Source: Candidatus Omnitrophota bacterium (GTDB lineage: Bacteria > Omnitrophota > Gorgyraeia > 2-02-FULL-51-18 > JAGOUK01). Taken from it: 13,284 nucleotides of DNA. The stretch spans positions 1 to 13,284 of the forward strand of contig JADGBA010000001.1 in assembly GCA_015231685.1 (NCBI GenBank), written 5' to 3'. Of the stretch, positions 1 to 6,740 are shown in pieces; position 1 is the stretch's first letter, and each line of letters opens with the position of its first letter. A model generated the notes under the pieces. It was not told the DNA's origin. It worked only from the letters and a program-made list of their open reading frames with translations, and searched no databases. The translations under genes were made by a program, and so were the position numbers.

Positions 1-225
1 TCCTGGGAGAACGTCTGTTTTGTGGGTGATGACGTGATTGATTTGCCGGTCATGAAGCGCGCGGGGGTGGCAGTGGCGGTTTCAGATGCGGTAGGGGAAG
101 TTCTGAAAGCCGCTCATTACGTTACTCACAACCGCGGCGGACACGGCGCCGTGCGCGAAGTGACGGATCTTCTTTTGAAGGCGACCGGTCGATGGGACCG
201 GGCGCTGTCCGGATACGAGAAGTAA
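1..225 (+). CDS. kdsC: 3-deoxy-D-manno-octulosonate 8-phosphate phosphatase, C-terminal part (partial at window start)
   Basis: The open frame runs in from the left edge and encodes the last 74 residues of a protein. It matches the C-terminal end of KdsC, a HAD-superfamily phosphatase that hydrolyses Kdo 8-phosphate to Kdo in the cytoplasm for the LPS inner core. Visible features are the HAD motif IV acidic pair in FVGDDVIDLPVM, the AVAVSDAV segment, and the family's NRGGHGAVREV tail, whose Gly-rich part closes over the active site of the neighbouring subunit in the tetramer. The N-terminal DxDG motif lies outside the window. The stop is 9 nt before lptC, so the two are probably co-transcribed. 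KdsC next to lpt genes is a common arrangement. The alternative, a CMP-acylneuraminate-pathway HAD phosphatase, is less likely given the lpt neighbours. Confidence 0.93.
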   Translation, partial: SWENVCFVGDDVIDLPVMKRAGVAVAVSDAVGEVLKAAHYVTHNRGGHGAVREVTDLLLKATGRWDRALSGYEK

Positions 226-234
226 AGAGCCTTC

Positions 235-984
235 ATGAAAAAGATTCTGCCCTGGGCGGCCATTCTCGGGATCATTGCTGCGGCCATCATCGGCGTGGCG
301 GGAAGCGAAGAACAAAGGTCGCGTCCTCGTCCGACTGAAGGGGAACCGGCGGATCAGATTGTGGAGCGATTCAAGCTTGAAGGATTTTCTCCCGATGGAT
401 CCAAGGCCTGGGTCTTGACGGGGGACCGGGCACACGTCAAAAGCGCGGGAGACGTTTTTATCGAGAGGCACGTCGTTTTGAGTCTGGAAGGGGGGATCAC
501 GGTCTTTGCCGAGAAGGTCCTCTGGAAGAGTGAGCGCTCCGAATTTTTTACGCGACGCCCGGTCAAGGTCGCCCATGAGGAAGTGGTGATTCGCGGGTCG
601 GGCGCCCGCGGCCGGCTTGAGGACAAAATGATCCAGATCAACCGGAATATTCGGGTGGCTCTGGAGCGCGGTACGATTCTGACTGCGCAGGGACCGATGA
701 AGCTTTACCAGAACAAGGACCAGGTGACGCTGCTTCGGAATGTATGGATTTTGGATGCCAAAGGGGCGGTGACCGCCAGACGTATGGACGGCTTTTTTGA
801 TCCCGACGAAAAGAAAATCACGGCCGTAGTGGCCCGCGGAAATGTAAGGATCAGCCGCGGAGGCGACGTGACATATTCGGATATGGCGGTCTATGATACG
901 CGCAAGGGTTCCGTGCGTCTGGAAGGGGCTCCGGAGGTTCGGATTTCGGACGCCGAGTGGTCCGAGGGGCAACCCTCGTTTTGA
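235..984 (+). CDS. lptC: LPS export periplasmic bridge protein LptC with LptA/OstA-like C-terminal half
   Basis: A 249-residue envelope protein, longer than the ~190-residue E. coli LptC. Residues 4-22 form one hydrophobic segment after MKK, with no clear cleavage site, which fits an inner-membrane anchor with a periplasmic beta-jellyroll. Residues ~40-145 have the LptC pattern (IVERFKLEGFSPDGSKAWVLTGDRA, read here as its key positions F46, G55, W59 and A66). Residues ~146-240 look like LptA/OstA repeats: LLRNVWILDAKG, ITAVVARGNVRIS, then YSDMAVYDTRKG and VRLEGAPEV. LptC passes LPS from LptBFG to the LptA bridge. No separate lptA lies between this gene and lptB, so the C-terminal half may supply LptA-like bridge strands; that is inference. 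The ATG is preceded by AAAGAG at 224-229. The next gene, lptB, starts 12 nt after the stop. Confidence 0.82.
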   Translation: MKKILPWAAILGIIAAAIIGVAGSEEQRSRPRPTEGEPADQIVERFKLEGFSPDGSKAWVLTGDRAHVKSAGDVFIERHVVLSLEGGITVFAEKVLWKSERSEFFTRRPVKVAHEEVVIRGSGARGRLEDKMIQINRNIRVALERGTILTAQGPMKLYQNKDQVTLLRNVWILDAKGAVTARRMDGFFDPDEKKITAVVARGNVRISRGGDVTYSDMAVYDTRKGSVRLEGAPEVRISDAEWSEGQPSF

Positions 985-996
985 CGGAGGAAGACC

Positions 997-1719
997 GTGT
1001 CGCTGATTGAAACTCAATCGATCCGCAAGCGTTACGGCGACCGGGAGGTCGTGCGTGGCGCGGATATTGTGGTTGACCGCGGAGAGATCGTGGGCCTTTT
1101 GGGTCCCAACGGCGCCGGCAAAACAACCACCTTTTATATGATCATGGGCATTGTCTCGCCAAACTCCGGAAGGATTCTCTTTGACCGGCGGGATGTGACA
1201 CGGCTTCCGATGTATCGGCGGGCACTGTTGGGATTGGGGTACCTGTCTCAGGAACCGTCGGTGTTCCGCCACCTGACAGTTGAGCAGAACATCATGGCGA
1301 TTCTGGAAACGCTTCAGCTTCCGCCGCGGGAGAGGCGCCGCCGCCTCGAAGAGCTCCTGCGTGAACTCAAAATCGAGAAACTTCGCAAATGCAAGGCGGT
1401 CACGCTTTCGGGCGGAGAGCGCCGACGGCTGGAGATCACGCGGGCGCTTGTGACACACCCGATGTGCATTCTTCTGGATGAGCCGTTTTCCGGTATTGAT
1501 CCGATCGCGGTCTCGGAGTGCCAGGAATTGATCCGGGACTTGAAGGAGCGGGGGATCGGCATTCTTCTGACAGATCACAATGTCCGCGAGACCCTGACCA
1601 TCACGGATCGCGCGTACATTATGGCGGAGGGGCGTATCCTGGTTTCCGGCACCAAGGAACAGCTTCTTTCGAGTGATGAGGCCCGCAAATTCTATTTGGG
1701 TGAGAAATTTTCGATGTGA
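997..1719 (+). CDS. lptB: LPS export ABC transporter ATP-binding protein LptB
   Basis: A 240-residue ABC ATPase, the usual LptB length. It hydrolyses ATP on the cytoplasmic face of LptB2FG to pull LPS out of the inner membrane. All motifs are intact: Walker A GPNGAGKTT (36-44), Q-loop Q85 in YLSQEPSVF, signature LSGGERRRLE (137-146), Walker B ILLDEPFSGID (158-168, with E162 catalytic) and H-loop H194 in TDHNVRETL. The segment around the Q-loop (GLGYLSQEPSVFRHLTVEQN) and the C-terminal KFYLGEKF are characteristic of LptB rather than the related LivG/LivF ATPases. The start is GTG, supported by GGAGG at 986-990 with 6 nt spacing. It follows lptC closely. The permease genes lptF/lptG are not in the window, as is common. 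Confidence 0.96.
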   Translation: MSLIETQSIRKRYGDREVVRGADIVVDRGEIVGLLGPNGAGKTTTFYMIMGIVSPNSGRILFDRRDVTRLPMYRRALLGLGYLSQEPSVFRHLTVEQNIMAILETLQLPPRERRRRLEELLRELKIEKLRKCKAVTLSGGERRRLEITRALVTHPMCILLDEPFSGIDPIAVSECQELIRDLKERGIGILLTDHNVRETLTITDRAYIMAEGRILVSGTKEQLLSSDEARKFYLGEKFSM

Positions 1720-1725
1720 CGAACG

Positions 1726-1755
1726 TTGTGACGTGTCTGGAAGTTGTGATAACAT
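1726..1755 (+). promoter_or_regulatory. Putative sigma70-type promoter for raiA-tig operon
   Basis: In the 60-nt lptB-raiA gap, TTGTGA (1726-1731) lies 18 nt upstream of TAACAT (1750-1755), within an extended TGTGATAACAT element (1745-1755). Ten of these eleven bases recur in the element upstream of uppS (10460-10470). A start near 1762 would leave a short leader containing the GGAGGA ribosome binding site at 1770-1775. The hexamers are imperfect, so this is a moderate call. Confidence 0.45.
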
Positions 1756-1779
1756 AGCGCTTTTTCAACGGAGGAAATC

Positions 1780-2127
1780 ATGGAAATTGACATCAGCGGC
1801 AGGCACACCTTTGAGGTGTCCGAAATGTTGCGCGCGTACACGCTTGAGAAGATGACCAAGCTGGACAAGTATTCACTCAAAATGGAATCAGCGCACGTTG
1901 TTTTTCATGCGGAGAAGATCAACGAAACCTGCGAGATTGTTCTCCTGGGCAAGAACCTGCGGATCAGCGCCAAAGAGACCACCCGCAATATGCAGGCCTC
2001 GCTGGATGCCGCGGTTCATAAGCTCCAGAAACAGCTGGAACGTTATCACGACCGAATCAAGGACAAACGCGCCCCTCGGGCGGGAGAGCTGGTAGAGGAA
2101 CATGAAATCGAATCTGAAGAAGATTAA
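1780..2127 (+). CDS. raiA: Ribosome hibernation promoting factor / ribosome-associated inhibitor (short HPF/YfiA family)
   Basis: A 115-residue protein starting MEIDISGRHTFEVSEMLRAY, the typical opening of the HPF/RaiA family. This family binds the 30S decoding region and inactivates or dimerises ribosomes in stationary phase. It has a single ~95-residue beta-alpha-beta-beta-beta-alpha domain ending in an acidic tail (ELVEEHEIESEED). It lacks the ~60-residue dimerisation domain of long HPF, so it is the short form. The family's MQASLDAAVHKLQKQLERYHDR helix is present (M68-R89 approximately). GGAGGA at 1770-1775 supports the ATG. Synteny with lptB upstream recalls the proteobacterial lptA-lptB-rpoN-hpf cluster, though rpoN is absent. 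Its 3' end overlaps tig by 26 nt, suggesting coupled translation. Confidence 0.9.
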   Translation: MEIDISGRHTFEVSEMLRAYTLEKMTKLDKYSLKMESAHVVFHAEKINETCEIVLLGKNLRISAKETTRNMQASLDAAVHKLQKQLERYHDRIKDKRAPRAGELVEEHEIESEED

Positions 2128-3346
2128 GGACTGTCGCCACGCGGTGGCCGTAGAAGTCGAGGCCGGTGAAGTGGATCAGTGTTTTGACGAAGTCTACGTG
2201 CGCATCAGCAAGCACGCGAAACTTCCGGGCTTCCGGCCCGGGAAGGTCCCTCGGCCCATGGTCGAGTCCACGTTTGCCGATACGGCGGCCGAAGAGGTTT
2301 TGAAGGCTTTGATCGGCCGGACGTTGAACGAGGCCTTCGTCCGTCACGAGGTGCAACCCGTCGGTCATCCGGGCATACGGGATGTGGTGCTGGAGCGCGG
2401 AAAGAAGATGAAGTATGTCGCCGAATTTGATGTGAAGCCTGATTTTAAATTGCGCAGAGTGCAGAATCTCAAGCTAAAGAAGCCCATTCAACGGATCACG
2501 GATGCCGATGTTGACCGTGCAGTGGACTCCTTCAGACAGGCCCGGGGGGTCACTAAGCCGCTCGAAGCTCCCAGGCCTGCGGTGGCGAATGACATCCTCC
2601 GTTGTGATTTGGAGGTTCTGAAGGATGGCAAGGTGGTCCAGCCCCGGCGGGAGGCTCATCTGGAACTGAGTGATAAGCAGCTGGGGGAGAAGGCCTGCAA
2701 GGAATTGATCGGCATCGAGTGCGGCCAGGAGCGTGAGATTACGATTGAGGGGGGCGCGACCTGCCGGATTCATTTGCACGAGATCAAAATTCGTGAGCTG
2801 CCTCCGGTGGATGATGAATTTGCCAAGGCGATGGGTGCGACGGACGTAGCGGATCTGCGTCAGCGGATCCAAAAAGACATGACCCAATACTCTGAACATC
2901 AGGCGACCGAAACTTTGAAGAACCGCCTGTACGAAGCGCTCCTTAAGGAGAACGCCGGGGCGGTTCCCGCATCGATGGTTGAAGCACAAAAGAAGGGCAT
3001 CATAGAAGAATTAAACAAATCCCGGGCGGGGCGCGGTCAGGCACCCAATGCTGAGGCGGCTCAGAAGGAGCTGGAGACCCGGGCCGCTGAGAGCGCGGAA
3101 CGACAGGTGAGGCTGTATTTCATTCTTGAAAAGGTGGCTGAGGAGCAGGCGATTCAGGTTTCGGATGAAGATCTTGCCCGGCGCATTGCCGAAATCTCGC
3201 AGGCGACGGGCCGGAGTGTTGAGGATCTGACGCGGGAATCGGCAGAGGATATCCGCGCGCAACTCAGGCACGACCGGGTCACGGAATTTTTGATCAAAAG
3301 CGCGCAGGTTGAAGAGATCGAAGAAAAGACTGGGGCGGGGGCTTAA
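2102..3346 (+). CDS. tig: Trigger factor with divergent PPIase domain
   Basis: A 414-residue ribosome-bound chaperone that shields nascent chains at the exit tunnel. Residues 1-~115 form the ribosome-binding domain, with the signature GFRPGKVP at 43-50. Residues ~150-232 occupy the place of the FKBP-type PPIase domain but lack the usual GG.A....LGSG.FIPGFE core. Only the framing parts are recognisable (AVANDILRCDLEVLKDGK and the end at PPVDDEFAK), so isomerase activity is doubtful. Residues ~240-405 are the helical C-terminal chaperone arms, rich in charged helices. The length is slightly below the usual 430-450, mainly from the reduced middle domain. The ATG at 2102, with GAGGAA just upstream, fits the family N-terminus and overlaps raiA by 26 nt. 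clpP follows, a very common pairing. Confidence 0.93.
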   Translation: MKSNLKKIKDCRHAVAVEVEAGEVDQCFDEVYVRISKHAKLPGFRPGKVPRPMVESTFADTAAEEVLKALIGRTLNEAFVRHEVQPVGHPGIRDVVLERGKKMKYVAEFDVKPDFKLRRVQNLKLKKPIQRITDADVDRAVDSFRQARGVTKPLEAPRPAVANDILRCDLEVLKDGKVVQPRREAHLELSDKQLGEKACKELIGIECGQEREITIEGGATCRIHLHEIKIRELPPVDDEFAKAMGATDVADLRQRIQKDMTQYSEHQATETLKNRLYEALLKENAGAVPASMVEAQKKGIIEELNKSRAGRGQAPNAEAAQKELETRAAESAERQVRLYFILEKVAEEQAIQVSDEDLARRIAEISQATGRSVEDLTRESAEDIRAQLRHDRVTEFLIKSAQVEEIEEKTGAGA

Positions 3347-3355
3347 GGCTGACGC

Positions 3356-3368
3356 GGGGATTGTCCCC
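3356..3368 (+). repeat. Small palindromic repeat GGGGATTGTCCCC, copy 1
   Basis: A GGGG/CCCC hairpin with an ATTGT loop sits in the tig-clpP spacer. An identical 13-nt copy begins 23 nt downstream. Flanks give GCGGGG at its left, which can also pair with CCCCGC at the right of copy 2, so the pair has two alternative folds. It resembles dispersed REP-like palindromes; no U-run follows, so it is not a typical terminator. Confidence 0.7.
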
Positions 3369-3378
3369 ATCGAACGCC

Positions 3379-3391
3379 GGGGATTGTCCCC
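3379..3391 (+). repeat. Small palindromic repeat GGGGATTGTCCCC, copy 2
   Basis: This is the second identical copy, here with an extra C-G pair (3378-3392) that makes a 5-bp stem around ATTGT. It lies 24 nt before the clpP ATG and just upstream of its ribosome binding site (AAGGAGAG at 3404-3411), so it could influence transcript processing or the clpP-specific message level. The function is unknown. Confidence 0.7.
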
Positions 3392-3415
3392 GCAGTTGAA
3401 TACAAGGAGAGCGTC

Positions 3416-4021
3416 ATGAGCATTCTGGTACCGATGGTGATCGAAACGACGGGGCGGGGCGAACGCGCCTACGACATCTATTCGAGACTTCTCAAGGACC
3501 GTATCGTTTTTATCGGAACGCCGATTGATGACGTGGTTGCAAACCTGATCATCGCGCAGCTTTTGTTTCTTCAGTCCGAAGACGCCGCCAAAGATATCCA
3601 TGTGTACATCAACAGCCCCGGCGGTTCCGTGACCTCCGGGTTGGCCATCTATGACACGATGCAATTCATGAAAAGCGATGTGAACACCTACTGCATGGGC
3701 CAGTGCGCGAGCATGGCGAGTGTCCTTTTGTCCGCAGGCACCAAAGGCAAGCGGTACGCACTCCCCAACAGCCGGATCATGATCCATCAACCCTGGGGCG
3801 GTGTTCAGGGGCAGGCCACGGACATCGATATCCAGGCGAAGGAAATTCTCCGCCTCAAGGCCCGCCTCAACGATATTCTTGCGCATCACACGGGCAAACC
3901 TGCCGACGTTGTCACCAAGGATTGCGACAGAGATTTTTTTATGTCGGCAGAAGAGTCCCGGGAGTACGGTCTTGTGGACCAGGTGGTCGTCAACGCAAAA
4001 GACGTGGGAGGTAAAAAATGA
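3416..4021 (+). CDS. clpP: ATP-dependent Clp protease proteolytic subunit ClpP
   Basis: A 201-residue serine peptidase of family S14. It forms the tetradecameric degradation chamber that works with ClpX or ClpA/ClpC unfoldases. The catalytic triad is visible: Ser99 in GQCASMAS, His124 in MIHQPWGG and Asp173 in DRDFFMSAEE. The N-terminal opening (LVPMVIETTGRGERAYDIYS), INSPGGSVTSG oxyanion segment and EYGLVDQV tail are standard. The motif reads GQCASMAS where GQAASMGA is commonest, a mild substitution that keeps the nucleophile. AAGGAGAG at 3404-3411 supports the ATG. It follows tig as usual, but clpX is not next; a 4-nt ATGA overlap leads straight into an aminotransferase, so the unfoldase gene must lie elsewhere. 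Confidence 0.97.
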   Translation: MSILVPMVIETTGRGERAYDIYSRLLKDRIVFIGTPIDDVVANLIIAQLLFLQSEDAAKDIHVYINSPGGSVTSGLAIYDTMQFMKSDVNTYCMGQCASMASVLLSAGTKGKRYALPNSRIMIHQPWGGVQGQATDIDIQAKEILRLKARLNDILAHHTGKPADVVTKDCDRDFFMSAEESREYGLVDQVVVNAKDVGGKK

Positions 4022-5130
4022 CAACGAAGCGGCAGCTCCTCTTGACTCCCGGGCCGACCAATGTGCCCGATGCGGTCCTTGAAGCCATGAAAATTCCGAT
4101 GATTCACCATCGGACCAAGGACTATCAGGCCATTTTTGAACGCGTCAATCAAAGCCTCAAGAAGGTTTTTTTGACCCAGCACCCGGTCGTGACGTTTGCG
4201 GCATCGGGAACCGGCGCGATGGAAGCTTCAATGACTAATCTTTTGTCCGCCGGGGATAAGGTGATTGTCGCGCACGCCGGTAAATTCGGCGAGCGTTGGA
4301 GAGATCTGGCGAAGGCCTACGGTGTTGAAGCGGTTTGTCTGGAGAAGCCTTATGGCAAGGCGCTCGATCCCGCCGAAATCGCCCGGGCCCTGAAGCAACA
4401 CCCTGACGCGAAGGCGGTGTATGTTACATTGCTTGAGACTTCCACGGCGGTGGTCCACCCGATCCGTGAAATCGCGGCCATTACCCGGGAGAGCCAGGCG
4501 ATTCTGGTCGTGGACGCGATCAGCGGTCTGGCGTGCGACCCCCTGAAGATGGATGAATGGGGGGTGGATGTAGTCGTTTGCGGCAGTCAAAAGGGCTTGA
4601 TGATGCCCCCAGGCCTCGCGTTCATCGCGGCCGGTCCGCGGGCACAGCAGTTGATCGGCGAATCGAAGCTTCCGAAGTTCTATTTTCATCTCGGAGCCGC
4701 TCTCAAAGCACTCGCCAAAAACGACACGCCTTACACGCCGGCAGTCAGCCTGGTTCGCGCGCTGGAAGTGGCGCTGGATCTCATTCTCAAGGAGGGGCCG
4801 GAAGCCGTTTGGGCGCGACATCAAAAAATTGCCGAATGGGTCCGGGAAAAGGCCCGCGGCGCCGGGCTTCAGATTTTTTCTGAGAGCCCTTCCAACGGAT
4901 TGACGGCGATCCTCATGCCGGAAAAGGTTGTGTCCGATCAGGTCATCCGGACCATGCGAGACAAGCACGGGGTGATCATGGCCAACGGGCAGGGTGATCT
5001 TAAAGGACGGATTGTGCGGTTTGCGCATATGGGCGATACCGCCAGGCCGGAAAGCGCCGAAACCGGATGGTGCGCTTTGACTGACGCGCTTGAAGTCTGT
5101 TCCCAAGCGACGCCGGCGGGAGGCAAATAG
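4018..5130 (+). CDS. Class V PLP-dependent aminotransferase (serine-pyruvate/alanine-glyoxylate family), probable phosphoserine transaminase
   Basis: A 370-residue fold-type I aminotransferase opening with LLTPGPTNVPDAVLEAM and HHR, the pattern of the serine-pyruvate/alanine-glyoxylate aminotransferase group. Asp166 in VVDAISG should contact the PLP pyridine nitrogen, Lys192 in CGSQKGLMMPPG is the Schiff-base lysine, and Arg334 in GRIVRFAHMGD fits the carboxylate-binding arginine. It is not a canonical SerC. Because serA begins 2 nt after the stop, the likely role is conversion of 3-phosphohydroxypyruvate to phosphoserine with glutamate or alanine. Members of this group are known to serve serine synthesis in archaea and some bacteria. 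Glycine/glyoxylate metabolism is the main alternative. GGGAGG at 4006-4011 sits 6 nt before the ATG, which overlaps the clpP stop. Confidence 0.85.
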   Translation: MTTKRQLLLTPGPTNVPDAVLEAMKIPMIHHRTKDYQAIFERVNQSLKKVFLTQHPVVTFAASGTGAMEASMTNLLSAGDKVIVAHAGKFGERWRDLAKAYGVEAVCLEKPYGKALDPAEIARALKQHPDAKAVYVTLLETSTAVVHPIREIAAITRESQAILVVDAISGLACDPLKMDEWGVDVVVCGSQKGLMMPPGLAFIAAGPRAQQLIGESKLPKFYFHLGAALKALAKNDTPYTPAVSLVRALEVALDLILKEGPEAVWARHQKIAEWVREKARGAGLQIFSESPSNGLTAILMPEKVVSDQVIRTMRDKHGVIMANGQGDLKGRIVRFAHMGDTARPESAETGWCALTDALEVCSQATPAGGK

Positions 5131-5132
5131 CC

Positions 5133-6740
5133 ATGGCCGCCGCCGAGAAGAAGCGCAAAATCCTGATCTGTGATCCTTTGGATGAAGCGGGCCGCAAGAT
5201 CCTTGAATCCGTCAAAGGGTTTGTTTTGGTGGAGGCCATCAAAGCTTCGGTGCCCGAGCTTAAGCGTCAGATCCGCGACGCCGAAGCCGTTGTGGTTCGC
5301 TCCGGGACCAAGCTGACCGGCGAAATCATCCGGGAAGGAAAGTGTCTCAAAATTATCGGCCGGGCTGGGGTCGGAATCGATAATGTGGACCTTGAGGCCG
5401 CGTCCAAAAAAGGCGTGGTGGTGGCGAATACACCTTCGGGTAATACGATTTCTGCAGCCGAGCACACGCTTTCCCTCCTCTTGGGTATGGCCCGGAATAT
5501 TGCGCCGGCTCATCAGTCGATGTGCCAGGGGCAATGGGAGCGAAAGAAATTCACCGGTGTGGAGCTGTTTGAAAAGACGCTTGGATTGATCGGGCTTGGG
5601 CGTATCGGGACTGAAGTGGCCCGACGCGCACAGAGCTTTAGCATGCGCGTTTTGGCGTATGACCCCTTTCTTAGGGCAGAGAAGGCGGCTGAGTTGGGCG
5701 TCACGCTGGCTAAACTCGATGACATTTACACACAATCGGATTTTATATCGCTCCACGTTCCCAAGACTCCCGAGACGCGTCGAATGATCGGAGCCGACGC
5801 TGTCCGAAAAATGAAAAAGGGCGTTCGTATTGTCAACTGCGCCCGGGGCGGCCTTTTGGATGAGGATGTTGTGCTGAAAGGGTTGGAGTCCCGGAAGATT
5901 GCCGGACTGGCGCTGGATGTTTACGAGGAAGAGCCGCCGGCTCCATCACCTCTCTTGGACCATCCTTCGGTCCTCAAAACCCCTCACCTCGGCGCATCCA
6001 CGGAGGAGGCGCAGCTCAAGGTATCCATCGATATCGCCAGGACCGTGGCTGACTACCTGCAGGGGAAAGGGTTGAGAAACGCCGTGAATGTTCAGTCCGT
6101 GGAGCCGGAAATTCTCAAAGAAATGGAATCCAGCATCGATTTGGCCGAGAAGATCGGAAAAGTTGCCGCCGCGCTGGTGTCGGGACAGTTTCTCAAGGCC
6201 GACGTCTGCCTTGCAGGAAAGATCGCGGAGTATCCGACTTCTCCGATTACGGCCGCGCTTCTCAAAGGGTTGCTGGGAGCCATTCTGGCGGAGGACGTCA
6301 ATGTCGTGAACGCCGTGTTTCTGGCCAGGGAGAGAGGGCTTGAGGTTACGGTCTCCCAGACGGAGGCGTTGGGGAATTACTCAAATCTAATTCAACTGAA
6401 GCTTAAAACGGCCAAAGGTGAACATTCGGTGAGCGGGACGCTTTATAATCGTCAGGACCCGCGTATCGTTGCGGTGGACGATTTGAGGGTGGAGTCCGTC
6501 GCCAAAGGGCACCTGCTCGCGGTCGAAAATCGGGATGTCCCCGGAATGGTCGGGTATGTGGGCACGCTCCTGGGCAAAAGCAAAGTGAATATTGCCGATA
6601 TGAGTGTCGGGCGCGACCGGCAGAAGAAACGTGCGCGCATCTTCATCAATGTGGATGCGCCGGTTTCGGAGGCGATCCTTCGGAAGATCCGCACCAACAA
6701 AAATATTCTCGATGCAAGGATGATCTGTTTCGGTGCCTGA
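5133..6740 (+). CDS. serA: D-3-phosphoglycerate dehydrogenase, long form with ASB and ACT domains
   Basis: A 535-residue cytoplasmic enzyme that oxidises 3-phosphoglycerate to 3-phosphohydroxypyruvate, the first step of serine synthesis. Residues ~9-105 and ~285-315 form the substrate domain. The Rossmann domain carries GLGRIG at 154-159 followed by D177 in AYDPF, which favours NAD+. The catalytic residues are Arg238 in NCARGG, Glu267 in VYEEEPP and His285 in PHLGAST. Residues ~325-455 are the intervening (ASB-type) domain seen in long-form enzymes, and ~460-535 an ACT domain (HLLAVENRDVPGMVGYVG), which usually mediates serine feedback. The length matches the long form (~525-535) rather than the ~410-residue E. 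coli type. GGGAGG at 5118-5123 precedes the ATG. The stop overlaps the purA start by 8 nt. Confidence 0.96.
   Translation: MAAAEKKRKILICDPLDEAGRKILESVKGFVLVEAIKASVPELKRQIRDAEAVVVRSGTKLTGEIIREGKCLKIIGRAGVGIDNVDLEAASKKGVVVANTPSGNTISAAEHTLSLLLGMARNIAPAHQSMCQGQWERKKFTGVELFEKTLGLIGLGRIGTEVARRAQSFSMRVLAYDPFLRAEKAAELGVTLAKLDDIYTQSDFISLHVPKTPETRRMIGADAVRKMKKGVRIVNCARGGLLDEDVVLKGLESRKIAGLALDVYEEEPPAPSPLLDHPSVLKTPHLGASTEEAQLKVSIDIARTVADYLQGKGLRNAVNVQSVEPEILKEMESSIDLAEKIGKVAAALVSGQFLKADVCLAGKIAEYPTSPITAALLKGLLGAILAEDVNVVNAVFLARERGLEVTVSQTEALGNYSNLIQLKLKTAKGEHSVSGTLYNRQDPRIVAVDDLRVESVAKGHLLAVENRDVPGMVGYVGTLLGKSKVNIADMSVGRDRQKKRARIFINVDAPVSEAILRKIRTNKNILDARMICFGA

Noticed and set aside
82..1755. A 557-codon open frame on the minus strand across kdsC, lptC, lptB and the raiA upstream gap
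   Set aside because: It lies opposite four well-supported elements, its translation is Arg/His/Pro-rich with no recognisable domain, and it arises from the codon bias of the + strand genes.
3011..4024. A 337-codon minus-strand open frame opposite tig and clpP
   Set aside because: It is a shadow of clpP and the tig 3' end; no family resemblance and no upstream ribosome binding site.
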